Shown: positions 8,089 to 17,387 of the stretch, piece by piece
Numbering within the stretch: position 1 is the first letter of the stretch
Layout of the letters: each line of letters opens with the position of its first letter
Source: an uncultured Methanolobus sp.
GTDB taxonomy: Archaea > Halobacteriota > Methanosarcinia > Methanosarcinales > Methanosarcinaceae
Assembly: GCF_963665675.1 (NCBI RefSeq)
Contig: NZ_OY762426.1
Coordinates: 2,604,001 to 2,668,000, forward strand
Reading direction: 5' to 3'
Length of the DNA: 64,000 bases
The notes under the pieces: generated by a model
Seen by the model: the letters and a program-made list of their open reading frames with translations, nothing else
Databases searched by the model: none
Told to the model about the DNA's origin: nothing
Made by a program: the position numbers and the translations under genes

Positions 8089-10932
8089 TCATACCAGTGC
8101 AGGCTTCTCATCATTTTCATCTGCGAAACTATCTTCAGATCCACTACCATCCATACAGGCCATAGCAGAAGCCGTCACATTGCTGGTACTTTGTCCTTTA
8201 TCGAGAATGAACTTATCAACAACAGATTTCATGTCATGGGAAAGACATGAAAGCTCATCAGCAGATTTTGCAAGTTCCTGCATAGTCGCATTCTGCTCCT
8301 GCACAGATGCTGAAGCTTCTTCTGTGCTGGCTGCAGACTCTTCGGAAATTGCACTGACCTCTTCTATAGACGATGTAATTTCTTCTATGGAAGCTGACTG
8401 TTCCTGTGCGGCTGCTGCGATATCCTGGACCATATTTGCAATTGTTCCGCCTGATTCAACTACCTGGTCAATGTCAATTGCAACATTGTTCAGGGCTTCC
8501 GCACCGTTTGTAACCTCTTCTGAACCCTGCTGGATTGAGACCACTGCATTATCAGTTCCTTCCTGTATCTCACTGATAAGAGTTGCAATCTGCTTTGCTG
8601 CATTTCCTGAATCTTCTGCAAGTTTGCGTACTTCATCAGCCACCACTGCAAATCCCCTTCCGTGTTCCCCTGCCCGGGCTGCTTCAATTGCAGCATTCAA
8701 AGCAAGAAGGTTTGTCTGGTCGGCAATATTGGTAATAAGATTAACAATTTCCCCGATCTGCTTGGATTTACCTGCCAGTTCCATGATAACATCAGATGAC
8801 TCGCCTGAGGTGTGTTTGATGTTCTCCATTTTCTGCAGCAGATCACTGGTTGTAGTCCTGAGATTTTCCATTAATTCATTTGAGCCTTTAGCGCTCTCTG
8901 CAGCCTTACTTGAATTGGAAGCAACATCCTGGACTGTCATTGTCATATCTATCATGGCTCTTGAGACTTCTTCGGTCTTTGATGCCTGGCTCTGGGCACC
9001 TCTGGCAATCTCAGATACAGTGTCTTCAATCTGGTATGAAGAAGATGTGATCTGTTCTACGGAGGCTGACATTTCCTCGGCTGTAGAAGCCACATTCATG
9101 GAACTATTGTGTACAAGTGAAACAACTTCATTCAACGATTTTCTGGCTTTTTCTATGCCGTCTGTCAACTTCCTGACATCGCCTTCAGCAACAAGGGTCA
9201 GCGGTTTTGAGAGGTCATTGTTTGAAATTGCCGCAAGAACTTCACTTGACTCTTCAATCAGTCCCTGTAGCTTATCACCAAAGATATTAAGGGCGTCGGC
9301 AAAGTCCTTGAAATCACCATTTGCTTCCAGTTCGAATCTGGCACCAAGACTCCCTTTACTGTATTCGTTAACTATACGTATGGCTTCATTCATAGGAGTC
9401 GTGAGAGCGTCAATTGCTTCATTAACGGAATCGATTGCATCCTTATATGCCCCACTGTATTCAGAGGAATCAGATCTATAATCAAGGTTACCGCTCTTTG
9501 CCTCATTTCCAAGATTGATAAATTCATGGCCTAAGTTTTCAATGTTACTCATCATAGTGATGTAGCATGGAATTAGTTCATCGTTCTCTGAGCGTTTTCC
9601 AACTTGCTTGAGTCCTTCAAGATCACTAAGATCACCTATAGCTATCTTCTTGTTGACATCCATGACAGTTGTTATTCTTTCTCTAATACCATTTGTAGCA
9701 GCGGCAACTTCTGCATAGATTCCCTGATAATTTCCTTCGACTTTTCTTGTGTGGTCATTGTTAACCATCAATTGAAGGACCTCATTGCTCTCTACAAGTC
9801 CGCCAAGTCCGTCAATACATTCGTTGATATTATCTTTCAGATGGTTGAAGTCTCCCGGATATTCGTCTGTTATCTTTTCAGGTATTTCTCCTTTTGATAT
9901 CTGTTCAACGTAGTCCGCTGTCATGTTCAGTGGGTCAATAACAGCATCAAAGGCATTGTTGACGGTTGTAATAGCTTCATTAAACATTCCTCTGAAATTT
10001 GCTGCATTGGCCCTGTAGCTCAGGTTACCATTTTCTGCAGCATGTCCAAGGTCAATGAATTCATCCGTCATTCCCTTTACATTCTCCATCATTGCAACGG
10101 TATAAGGGAGAAGTTTATCATTTTCCGAGCGTTTTCCGACTGCTTTGTACTTCTCAAGGTCATTGAAGTTTCCTGCAACCATATATTCAAAAGTACGCTG
10201 GATGTTAAGTAATCTGTTTCTCACTTCATTCACAGCATATATGTTGTCTTTGAATACTCCGTTGTATTCTCCAGTTGCTTCACTTTCAAAGTCATTAACT
10301 GCAAGCTTAAGAAGAACTCCCGTACCTTCGTTAAGTGGTTCTGCTATTGAATCCAGGAGAGTGTTCTGTGATTCTATAATTCTTTTGAAGTCTCCTTCGT
10401 GTCTGGAAGCCTCTGCTCTCAGGTCCATTTTACCTTCAATACCGGCCTGTGCAAGTTTCTCTGAATCCTCAATAAGTGCATTGATGGCGTCCACACAGAG
10501 ATTCAGGTTGTTCTTGAAATCATTAAAAGTACCTTTGTATTCCTTTTCAATTCTGGGAGGGACATCTCCCATTGATATCCTTTTTACATATTTGGATGCG
10601 GCAAGAAGTGGTTCCACAACGGCATCCAGCAGGCTGTTAAAACACCCTGTAATATCCTGTGCATTGCTGCAGGACCTTTCGGTTCCCATACGGGAATCAA
10701 GCTGGCCTTCAAGTGCTTTGCTTAATATCTCCTGCATCTCTTTTTTGATTTGTTCCTGTTCGTCTGCGGCAATCTGCCACTGGACAGCTTCGTCAATAAA
10801 TAAATTTAGTGCCTCTACAGCGGTGTTATCTGCTTCATTGCCTGTTGCAGATATCCTGGCTCCGATATTTCCGTTTTTTATGGAAGCCAGTACATCAGGG
10901 ATCTCTTTAATCACTTTATTTGTACCAAACAT
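8089..10932 (-). CDS. Soluble methyl-accepting chemotaxis protein with tandem HAMP-like repeats
   Basis: 947 residues with no membrane segment or signal peptide. The C-terminal third is a typical chemoreceptor signalling coiled coil, with the hairpin tip at [20 protein letters not shown] and following [16 protein letters not shown], where CheA/CheW bind. The N-terminal two thirds consist of repeated helical units of the poly-HAMP kind, including a near duplication of about 195 residues marked by two VGKRSEND stretches. Such cytoplasmic receptors sense internal signals. A Shine-Dalgarno AAGGTG precedes the ATG by five bases. It is transcribed alone, with no che genes nearby, and a terminator hairpin follows. 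The ligand is not evident. Confidence 0.9.
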   Translation of the reverse strand: MFGTNKVIKEIPDVLASIKNGNIGARISATGNEADNTAVEALNLFIDEAVQWQIAADEQEQIKKEMQEILSKALEGQLDSRMGTERSCSNAQDITGCFNSLLDAVVEPLLAASKYVKRISMGDVPPRIEKEYKGTFNDFKNNLNLCVDAINALIEDSEKLAQAGIEGKMDLRAEASRHEGDFKRIIESQNTLLDSIAEPLNEGTGVLLKLAVNDFESEATGEYNGVFKDNIYAVNEVRNRLLNIQRTFEYMVAGNFNDLEKYKAVGKRSENDKLLPYTVAMMENVKGMTDEFIDLGHAAENGNLSYRANAANFRGMFNEAITTVNNAFDAVIDPLNMTADYVEQISKGEIPEKITDEYPGDFNHLKDNINECIDGLGGLVESNEVLQLMVNNDHTRKVEGNYQGIYAEVAAATNGIRERITTVMDVNKKIAIGDLSDLEGLKQVGKRSENDELIPCYITMMSNIENLGHEFINLGNEAKSGNLDYRSDSSEYSGAYKDAIDSVNEAIDALTTPMNEAIRIVNEYSKGSLGARFELEANGDFKDFADALNIFGDKLQGLIEESSEVLAAISNNDLSKPLTLVAEGDVRKLTDGIEKARKSLNEVVSLVHNSSMNVASTAEEMSASVEQITSSSYQIEDTVSEIARGAQSQASKTEEVSRAMIDMTMTVQDVASNSSKAAESAKGSNELMENLRTTTSDLLQKMENIKHTSGESSDVIMELAGKSKQIGEIVNLITNIADQTNLLALNAAIEAARAGEHGRGFAVVADEVRKLAEDSGNAAKQIATLISEIQEGTDNAVVSIQQGSEEVTNGAEALNNVAIDIDQVVESGGTIANMVQDIAAAAQEQSASIEEITSSIEEVSAISEESAASTEEASASVQEQNATMQELAKSADELSCLSHDMKSVVDKFILDKGQSTSNVTASAMACMDGSGSEDSFADENDEKPALV

Positions 10933-11322
10933 ATTTTCACCTTATTACTGGAAAATTGAATGTAATTGTAGGAACTACTGATTGTTTGTGTATATTTTGA
11001 GCAGAGTGATGTGTACAACTACTCAAAAATAATTATGCCAAAAAGAGTATATTTCTTTTATTATAAAAAGATATCATGGGAATAAATATAGGCTTCGTTA
11101 TATTGAAATATGCTGGCATGCATCTATACCGGCTGTTTATAGCCAGATGTTTCTCCTGTACAGATACAGACGTAATCATGTTTTATATCAGGAAATTGGC
11201 TAAAATCGTTAATACAAAATATATTTAATGACTTCCAATGGTAAACTATAAATTGTAACAAAGAAAAAAATCAAATCGTTTATAAAAAACAAAAATATGA
11301 TGGAACATTATCATGTTCTCAT
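10933..11322. promoter_or_regulatory. Intergenic region, promoter of chemotaxis receptor
   Basis: About 390 bases without a convincing gene. On the minus strand A/T-rich TATA-like elements precede the receptor start (for example around 10987-11000). The right half lies downstream of the small lipoprotein gene. No palindrome or RNA was recognised. Confidence 0.4.
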
Positions 11323-11595
11323 TCATATCTCTTCAATTACAATGTCTTCTTCAAGGTCCATTTCACTGAGCATTGCCTCCAGTTCAGCAAGGTCTGCTTC
11401 CAGATCCTGCATTTCCGTATCAGTGATTCCTACCATTTCCTCACTGAGTAACTCATCGGCAACACTAATATTTTTCTCAGCAGTCTCACTTAGTTCGCTC
11501 TGCTCTTGAGTAGTACTTTCTTTATCGGCACATCCTGAGATGATAAGACTGAAGAGCACAACAGCAATGACAATAAGATTTCCGGTTTTTACCAT
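11323..11595 (-). CDS. Small acidic lipoprotein
   Basis: 90 residues: a hydrophobic signal segment (LIVIAVVLFSLIISGC) ending in a lipobox-like ISGC, then a strongly acidic mature part (many Glu/Asp, heptad-like ELEAMLSEMDLEEDI at the end). AGGTGG lies five bases before the ATG. It starts 30 bases after the stop of the large acidic secreted protein and is probably in the same transcript. Likely exposed on the outside of the membrane; function unknown. Confidence 0.7.
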   Translation of the reverse strand: MVKTGNLIVIAVVLFSLIISGCADKESTTQEQSELSETAEKNISVADELLSEEMVGITDTEMQDLEADLAELEAMLSEMDLEEDIVIEEI

Positions 11596-11625
11596 TTACA
11601 ACCACCTATCTTCTAACTCCAGTAT

Positions 11626-13134
11626 TCAGCTCTCAGTAACGTTTCCATCGTCGGTGTTGTCTTCGCTGTCCTGTTCATTCTCTTCAGTTTCAGTTTCATC
11701 TGAATTGTCATCGCCTTTTTTCTCATCAGACTCTTCTTCATTGTCAACTGAGTCATCATTGTCTTCTTGCCCGTCCTCAGTTTCCGCTTCAAGTTCATCC
11801 TTTGAATCTTCATCGTCAGCGTTATCGTCATCTGTGACTCTGTTTGCCCACTCGCCGTCAATTCCGTTTGCAGTGTATGTTCCCTGACCGGCAAGTACTA
11901 CTGAACCTGTTCCTTCAGCACCAAGGTCTATTCCGGTCCCTTTTACCATTACTGTAAGGCGGCTTCCTTCAATGTGTATATCACCTGAAAGTCCAATGAA
12001 TACAAATGCGCGGTTGTTGTCAGTGCTGTTACCTGCATCTATGTTGGATTCCTCATATTCTTCCTCATCCACATCGATCACGGCGTCATTTGCAAGGTCT
12101 TTGACAATGATATTAACGTCTTCTGCAGTGACATCGATTGTAACATTTCCTGAAATTACAACAGTTCCGTTTCCGTTTGCTTCAAGTGTTCCTTCTCCGC
12201 TCAGTGTGACAAGTCCTTCCCTCTGTTGCCTGATCTCACCAAACATGTTGCGCAGGAGTGTGTTTGCTTCAGTTATGTCTTTACCTGCCTCTGTAAAGTA
12301 CTGGTTTGCTTCCCTGATGTTCTCTGCATCGGTGCCTTCACCGTGCATATAAGTATTCCTTGCATGTTCCCGGTTTTGCTCAGCTGAGGCAAGAAGCTCA
12401 TTATATTCGGCAAGCATTTCTTCAAGCTCAGTAACATCCTGTCCATTTGCTTCCATTCTGGCAATTTCATTTTCAAGACGGTCTGCCATGTTCCTGGATA
12501 TCGTTATGACATTGTTGACCTTATTATCAATGACCTTTCCTCTGGAAACCACACGGTCCTTACGTACATCATTCCAGATACTTCTGATCTTCCTTGCGGA
12601 CTCTGCAAGTTCTTGTCTGTTGCTTGCATTCTCAACGTTTTCTCTTTCTTCTTCAAGCAGATTTATGTAATCTGTATCTTCGTCTTCATCAAGGAATGTA
12701 AGTATGTAATCAATAGAACTGATCAGGTATTCTTTTGTTACGTTGATAGCTTCTTCAGTACTGAGGTTAGGATTCTGGGACTTGATGTTAGCAAAGTTGC
12801 TCTTAGCTGCGTGATAGTTACCTGCAGCATCACCTAATCTCATATTTGTGTTTCCAGCTCTTGTAGTATTAACAGTTGTATTTACCCTGTCTCTATTTTT
12901 GATCTGTGTTCTTACAGTACTTTCTGAGTCATCGTCCGAATCTCCATCATCAGTTCCATCGCTGGTTTTTTTAGCACTGGCACTATTCATATTAGAGTGT
13001 TCGTTAGCATCATTTGATCGTCCATTCGCATTATCGGATGCTGCCATTGCACCCATTGGGATGATACTGAATAGCATCATCATTACTGCAAAAATAGTAA
13101 CTATTCGCATTCCCTTTTTTGTTTTGCTTATCAT
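11626..13134 (-). CDS. Secreted acidic coiled-coil protein, unknown function
   Basis: 502 residues with an N-terminal signal peptide (IVTIFAVMMMLFSIIPMGAMA, cut near AMAAS). After an Asn/Ser/Asp-rich linker comes a helical region (about residues 95-310) with coiled-coil character, then a beta-rich segment (TLEANGNGTVVISGNVTID and following) and a long, very acidic C-terminal tail of Asp/Glu/Ser. The tail suggests cation binding or cell-surface exposure. A strong Shine-Dalgarno GGAGGG lies seven bases before the ATG and a TATATATAAA element further upstream, so the gene may be well expressed. No enzymatic motif is seen. It leads an operon with the small lipoprotein. Confidence 0.75.
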   Translation of the reverse strand: MISKTKKGMRIVTIFAVMMMLFSIIPMGAMAASDNANGRSNDANEHSNMNSASAKKTSDGTDDGDSDDDSESTVRTQIKNRDRVNTTVNTTRAGNTNMRLGDAAGNYHAAKSNFANIKSQNPNLSTEEAINVTKEYLISSIDYILTFLDEDEDTDYINLLEEERENVENASNRQELAESARKIRSIWNDVRKDRVVSRGKVIDNKVNNVITISRNMADRLENEIARMEANGQDVTELEEMLAEYNELLASAEQNREHARNTYMHGEGTDAENIREANQYFTEAGKDITEANTLLRNMFGEIRQQREGLVTLSGEGTLEANGNGTVVISGNVTIDVTAEDVNIIVKDLANDAVIDVDEEEYEESNIDAGNSTDNNRAFVFIGLSGDIHIEGSRLTVMVKGTGIDLGAEGTGSVVLAGQGTYTANGIDGEWANRVTDDDNADDEDSKDELEAETEDGQEDNDDSVDNEEESDEKKGDDNSDETETEENEQDSEDNTDDGNVTES

Positions 13135-13325
13135 AAGAGTTCCCTCCAGTTCTCTTGTATTAAATTCAACAATTTTGATGATTATTTTATAAATATGAAT
13201 TTAGTTTTTTATATATAAATGTCTATGATATGTATACTAAAGTATATGAAAATGGGATAAATCCATTGAAGGATTAATCCCATTTATTTCTCCCTTTCTG
13301 CTTTCGTTTTACTTTCGTGTTTATA

Positions 13326-13676
13326 TCATGCTTTATTCTTCAGTGCATGATCCATCTCTGGCGCGGTCCATATCCCCGTTGCCTGCGCCCTGACATTTCC
13401 TGCTCCATGAGGTCCTGTTCCATCACAGACTCCATCGTTTGGACAGTTGTCACATATTCCGTCTCCGTCTTCATCTACAAAGTTGTCGCAGATTCCATCA
13501 CCATTGGCTGTTACTCCATCTGTAGTTTGACCGTATTTGTACATTGGGGCAAACTCTGGTGCTTCGGTGCAATCCTGGTCTCTGTCTCTCTGTTGATCTG
13601 CTGCCATAGCAGATACTGCAAACAAGCTGAACAGCATAAGTGCTGCAGCAATCAGTGAAACTTTTCTAATGTTCAT
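13326..13676 (-). CDS. Secreted small protein with calcium-binding-type Asp/Gly repeats
   Basis: 116 residues: signal peptide (KVSLIAAALMLFSLFAVSAMA, cut after AMA), a short linker, then two DGDGICDN-type repeats with paired cysteines (ICDNFVDEDGDGICDNCP) resembling the calcium-binding loops of thrombospondin type 3 or dockerin-like modules. GGGAGA precedes the ATG. It is 190 bases upstream of the large acidic secreted gene on the same strand and may be co-regulated with it. Role in surface structure is inferred. Confidence 0.75.
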   Translation of the reverse strand: MNIRKVSLIAAALMLFSLFAVSAMAADQQRDRDQDCTEAPEFAPMYKYGQTTDGVTANGDGICDNFVDEDGDGICDNCPNDGVCDGTGPHGAGNVRAQATGIWTAPEMDHALKNKA

Positions 13677-13977
13677 TTTATTCTCCCTCTATTATTGTTT
13701 CAAATTTTATTTTCTTCTATTTTGACCATTGCAAATGCAGGTTTGACATTGCCATAGTGGTATAATGTATATTTGCGGTTGACATTGTCCTGGTCTTGGT
13801 AGTGGTTTTTCAACCTGCACTTGCAAATCCACCATTGGCAGAGTGGGATATAAGCATACTTTACTTCACGAAAACTTTATGCCGGATTCAATACTGAATA
13901 AAGGCTAAAAACAGTTTATTTTACTTGATTAAACTTTATGATGCTTTAGATTTACATTAGAAGTAACTATTATATGG
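13677..13977. other. Intergenic region with short repeated words
   Basis: About 300 bases between divergent genes. TTGACATTG occurs twice (in the stretches near 13742 and 13779), and GCAGGTT at about 13738 has a complementary AACCTGC at about 13811. These may be regulator sites for either gene. No ORF is supported. Confidence 0.3.
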
Positions 13978-14844
13978 GTGTACTATGTAAATATACATTC
14001 TGTGTTGGACAAAAATATAACTCTGCTTTGCATGAGTGCTATTCTATTTACATGCCTTAGTTTTCCGGGATTTGCCCAGGAGGCTACAATTCATGGTGCT
14101 GTATATGAGTGGGATTCATTTGATCCTCTTGAAGATGTCATTGTGGAAGTTAATTCAACACCTTCCCAGTCAATGCTTGCAAATTACGGTATATATTCCT
14201 TCAATCTCGATCCGGGTAACTATCTGGTATCTGCAAGTTATTACAGGAACAATGAATTGGCCGCTTATACTGAAGAAGGGGTCACCATTATGGATGATGG
14301 TGATTATGTATTGGATCTGATTCTTTTCCCGGTATATTATGATGATCCATTGCTAAATGAAAGCGATTTTTCAGAACTTGATGATATAGCCAGTTTTTCA
14401 GAATCTGATGATGAAGGATCTTCATCTATTCTATCAGAAAGCTTAGTTACAATAGTTGCCATTCTTTTGATACTTCTCCTTGCCGGAGTTATTATTTTTA
14501 TAAAACAAAAGAAAGAGTTTTCCACATCCGATGATATTCCTTCTGATCATTTGCCAGATACCTTTATGCTCGACGATACTTTATCTGGTCTTCCTGATGA
14601 TCTGCATGAGGTAATTTCCATCATTGCAAAGAATGGTGGCAGAATTACCCAGAAAGATCTCCGTACCAGGGTAAAGCATTCGGAAGCCAAGGTAAGTCTA
14701 ATGGTATCTGATCTTGAAAGCCGGGGAATTGTACGCAAATTCAAGAAAGGAAGAGGTAATATTATTATTCTTGATGACCCGGAGTCAGCAGTCAATATTG
14801 ATTCAGGGGAAGAAGTGACTGATTCATCAAATAGTGGTCAATAA
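13978..14844 (+). CDS. Membrane-anchored winged-helix regulator with external Ig-like domain
   Basis: 288 residues from a GTG start; ATG at codon 19 is an alternative. Order: signal-like hydrophobic segment (LLCMSAILFTCLSFPGFA), an external beta-sandwich of carboxypeptidase-regulatory type (GAVYEWDSFDPLEDVIVEV ... SFNLDPGNYLVSASYY), an acidic linker, one membrane helix (LVTIVAILLILLLAGVIIFI), and a cytoplasmic winged helix (EVISIIAKNGGRITQKDL, then KVSLMVSDLESRGIVRKF). This one-component design, external domain, single helix and DNA-binding tail, is common in methanogens and haloarchaea, and suggests direct surface-to-gene signalling. Ligand and target genes unknown; the neighbouring secreted proteins are candidates. 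Confidence 0.8.
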   Translation: MYYVNIHSVLDKNITLLCMSAILFTCLSFPGFAQEATIHGAVYEWDSFDPLEDVIVEVNSTPSQSMLANYGIYSFNLDPGNYLVSASYYRNNELAAYTEEGVTIMDDGDYVLDLILFPVYYDDPLLNESDFSELDDIASFSESDDEGSSSILSESLVTIVAILLILLLAGVIIFIKQKKEFSTSDDIPSDHLPDTFMLDDTLSGLPDDLHEVISIIAKNGGRITQKDLRTRVKHSEAKVSLMVSDLESRGIVRKFKKGRGNIIILDDPESAVNIDSGEEVTDSSNSGQ

Positions 14845-15008
14845 GCCAGACTCTGAGCGATTTCAGGACTGAAGAATTGGGAGTGGTGAAAAACAAAACC
14901 ACAATGGAAGCATTTCACTAAATATTCTGCCAAACATTAAAAATATGTAGCGAGCACGGGTAAATTTGACCTCCTTTGTTAAGGACTTAAATGTCAAAAC
15001 CACCCGTT

Positions 15009-15098
15009 GACGGCGGATATGTATTCGTTGTTATTTATATTTTAGAGAGGTAAAATTTCAATGAAAACATTTCGAAACTTATTTATTAACCCACCATC
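15009..15098 (+). repeat. Degenerate 90-bp repeat, copy 1
   Basis: Related to the copy at 15304-15395. Shared features are a GATGGTGG-like left end (here GACGGCGG), a central GAGAGGTAAAA followed by ATGAAAA, and a right end CCACCATC. The left end carries two changes relative to perfect inverted ends. Confidence 0.5.
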
Positions 15099-15303
15099 AA
15101 TTATATAATTGGTCCTATATTATTAATTTGTTACCCTCGTGCTATAAAATCTATATTTTTGTAGAATAATCTTTTTTTGTTGCCTGGTTTCAGCAGATGT
15201 CTTACCTGTTTTTATTAAAAATATTTAAAAATCGTGTAATATCCCTTCATATTTGATTAACCATGGGAAAATACAAAATGGACAGGCTTTAAACCACATC
15301 GCT

Positions 15304-15395
15304 GATGGTGGAAAATATTTATTGTTATTTTTAAAATATAGAGAGGTAAAAATATCAATGAAAATATTTTTTATTGGGTTAGTTATTCCACCATC
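15304..15395 (+). repeat. 92-bp repeat with perfect 10-bp inverted ends, copy 2
   Basis: GATGGTGGAA (15304-15313) and TTCCACCATC (15386-15395) are exact inverted repeats. Inside is GAGAGGTAAAA followed by ATGAAAA, the look of a ribosome binding site and start. Either a miniature inverted-repeat element or a structured RNA; not enough to decide. Confidence 0.5.
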
Positions 15396-15850
15396 ATTAT
15401 ATTACAAATATAAGATTATACTATTAATCTTTTGCTATATACTGTTGGTTTTCTTTATAAACTGTACATTTATTAAAAGTATATACTGATAGTTCAGACA
15501 AACTTAGAACTCTCCCGGTTATCTATGATTATCTGCCAGGCTCCGGTACATAGTACCCTTAAACTTTAACTTTCCTTTCAGTTTTCAATACCCACAATTG
15601 TAAGGAACGGTAAATCTGTACTATCCGTTGTGCTCTTTCAATACGATTTTTCAGCAGTTCTGCATAGTAATTTCAAAAGTAATGTTTTAATATCATTTAT
15701 ACCTATCTACGACCGGAATAACTAAAAAATGAATCTTACATTATATATGAGAAATGATTATATGTGGTAAGATATTGTGTTTAACGAGTATGAATGAAGA
15801 CATTCAGAAATAATTCTGTTTGCACATCTATTAGATTTATGAGGGTACAC

Positions 15851-16360
15851 ATGCGAGTTTCCATGGACATTGAGTTAAAAGATATCCCGGGGCAGCTGCT
15901 TCTTGCTTTAAGACCGGTTTCCGAGCTTAAAGGTAATTTGATTTCGGTGGTTCACCACCATGAAAAGAGAACTCCTCGCGGAACCATTCCGGTTCAGTTG
16001 GTTTTTGAGATAAAACCGGACAAGCTTAATGATATTGTTTCAAGCCTTGAAGGAAGTGGTATCGGTATTGCACGAATTGATGAGAAAAGATTTTTCGAAC
16101 ATGGTGCAGTAATTCTTATAGGTCACATAGTCCACACAGACATACAGGACACTATAGATCGCATTGATAAAACCGGTTATGCAGAAGTTGTGGATCTGAA
16201 CCTGTCAATGCCAAAAATAAACATGGCATCATCAGCATCATTAAAGATAGATGCAGTAAGCAAAGAGCACATGGAATCGGCCATTTCTCTGTTAAAAGAG
16301 ATAGCAAAGAAAAAGGACCTGCTGGTAATTGAACCTATAAAAAGTCTGGGGGTAGCCTGA
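15851..16360 (+). CDS. ACT-domain amino-acid-binding protein
   Basis: About 169 residues from ATG 15851 (GAGGGT four bases upstream). The sequence begins MRVSMDIELKDIPGQLLLAL, a typical ACT-domain strand-helix start, followed by a second such unit (AVILIGHIVHTDIQDTIDRI). Proteins of this type lie in front of homoserine dehydrogenase in methanogens and probably act as its amino-acid-sensing regulatory subunit, a role that in bacteria is fused to the enzyme. Its TGA shares one base with the ATG of the next gene, so the two are translationally coupled. Confidence 0.8.
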   Translation: MRVSMDIELKDIPGQLLLALRPVSELKGNLISVVHHHEKRTPRGTIPVQLVFEIKPDKLNDIVSSLEGSGIGIARIDEKRFFEHGAVILIGHIVHTDIQDTIDRIDKTGYAEVVDLNLSMPKINMASSASLKIDAVSKEHMESAISLLKEIAKKKDLLVIEPIKSLGVA

Positions 16361-17355
16361 TGAAAACGATTCGTGTATCTATTATTGGTTTTGGTGCTGT
16401 AGGTCAGGGTGTTGCCAGGGTGCTTATTGGCAAAAAGGAATATCTTCAAGATCTGGGACTTGATTTCAAGGTAGTTGCAGTTGCTGATTCAAGAACAGCG
16501 GCAATCGATGAGAATGGTGTTGACCTTGGTGCAGTGCTTGCCAGAAAACGAAATGAATGTGTAGTAGGTTCTGAAAAACTTACCGGCCTTGAAATTATTG
16601 AAACAATTGACCATGACCTTGTGGTTGAAACAACTCCTACTAATATAGTAACAGGTGGCGTTGGTCTTCAGAACATGTTTATGGCTTTTGATCATGGAAG
16701 AGATCTTGTCACCTCAAACAAAGGTCCCCTTACAATGAAGTATGGTGAACTTATTGAAGCTGCCAGCAAAGGTGGTTCAAGCTTCAGGTTCGAGGCAACA
16801 GTTGGTGGCGCAATGCCGGTTCTTAACCTTGCAAACGATGTGCTCGCAGGTAATACTATCACCAATGTTGAAGGAATTTTTAACGGGACCTGTAATTATA
16901 TTCTTACCCGCATGATGGAGGAGCATGCTCCTTATGAACAGATGCTTGCAGAGGCTCAGGAACTAGGATATGCGGAAACAGATCCGACTTATGATGTTGA
17001 AGGAATTGATACTGCATGTAAGCTTGTCATCCTTGCAAACTGTGTGTTCGGTATGAATGCAACTCATGAGGATGTTACTGTGACCGGAATTACCAAAATA
17101 ACCCCTGAAGCATTGCTTCTGGCCCAGAATGAAGGTTATGTTATCAAACTTATCGGGGAGGTCAACGACAGCAGGATCAATGTTGCACCAAAACTTGTGC
17201 CAATAGATCATCCGCTTGCTGTTGGTGGATCCTTAAACGTGGCTTCGGTCCAGACTGATCTTTCAGGTCCTATCACTGTAACAGGACGCGGCGCGGGTTC
17301 CATTGAGACAGCAAGCGCAATCCTCAGTGATATGATATCCATTTACAGGGACTAA
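16360..17355 (+). CDS. hom: Homoserine dehydrogenase
   Basis: 331 residues. Catalyses NAD(P)H-dependent reduction of aspartate semialdehyde to homoserine, on the way to threonine and methionine. Seen: N-terminal Rossmann loop [15 protein letters not shown], the substrate-binding segment [14 protein letters not shown], and [14 protein letters not shown] followed by [19 protein letters not shown], all diagnostic of the family. No C-terminal ACT domain is present, which fits the separate ACT protein encoded directly upstream and overlapping by one base. Confidence 0.93.
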   Translation: MKTIRVSIIGFGAVGQGVARVLIGKKEYLQDLGLDFKVVAVADSRTAAIDENGVDLGAVLARKRNECVVGSEKLTGLEIIETIDHDLVVETTPTNIVTGGVGLQNMFMAFDHGRDLVTSNKGPLTMKYGELIEAASKGGSSFRFEATVGGAMPVLNLANDVLAGNTITNVEGIFNGTCNYILTRMMEEHAPYEQMLAEAQELGYAETDPTYDVEGIDTACKLVILANCVFGMNATHEDVTVTGITKITPEALLLAQNEGYVIKLIGEVNDSRINVAPKLVPIDHPLAVGGSLNVASVQTDLSGPITVTGRGAGSIETASAILSDMISIYRD

Positions 17356-17387
17356 TATCCAGGCATCCTCGATATTTGGGGCATATT

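Larger units (their letters stand above)
14845..15850. other. Gene-poor stretch with degenerate repeats
   Basis: Roughly 1 kb with no supported gene. It holds a split palindrome (14957-15006: CGGGT/ACCCG outside, TTGAC/GTCAA inside) and two related copies of about 90 bp (15009-15098 and 15304-15395), described separately. A small open frame in the second copy (from ATG 15358) is hydrophobic and AT-driven and I do not call it a gene. Confidence 0.45.

Noticed and set aside
8180..9481. 433-codon open frame opposite the chemoreceptor gene
   Set aside because: Ser/Ala-rich antisense shadow of a gene with strong codon bias; no start signals and no family resemblance.
10145..10981. 278-codon open frame opposite the chemoreceptor N-terminus
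   Set aside because: Same kind of antisense shadow; the coding strand has clear HAMP-type repeats and a ribosome binding site.
15253..15489. 78-codon frame in the gene-poor stretch
   Set aside because: Low-complexity Ile/Leu/Phe/Tyr composition from AT-rich DNA; the only ordered part overlaps the repeat copy.
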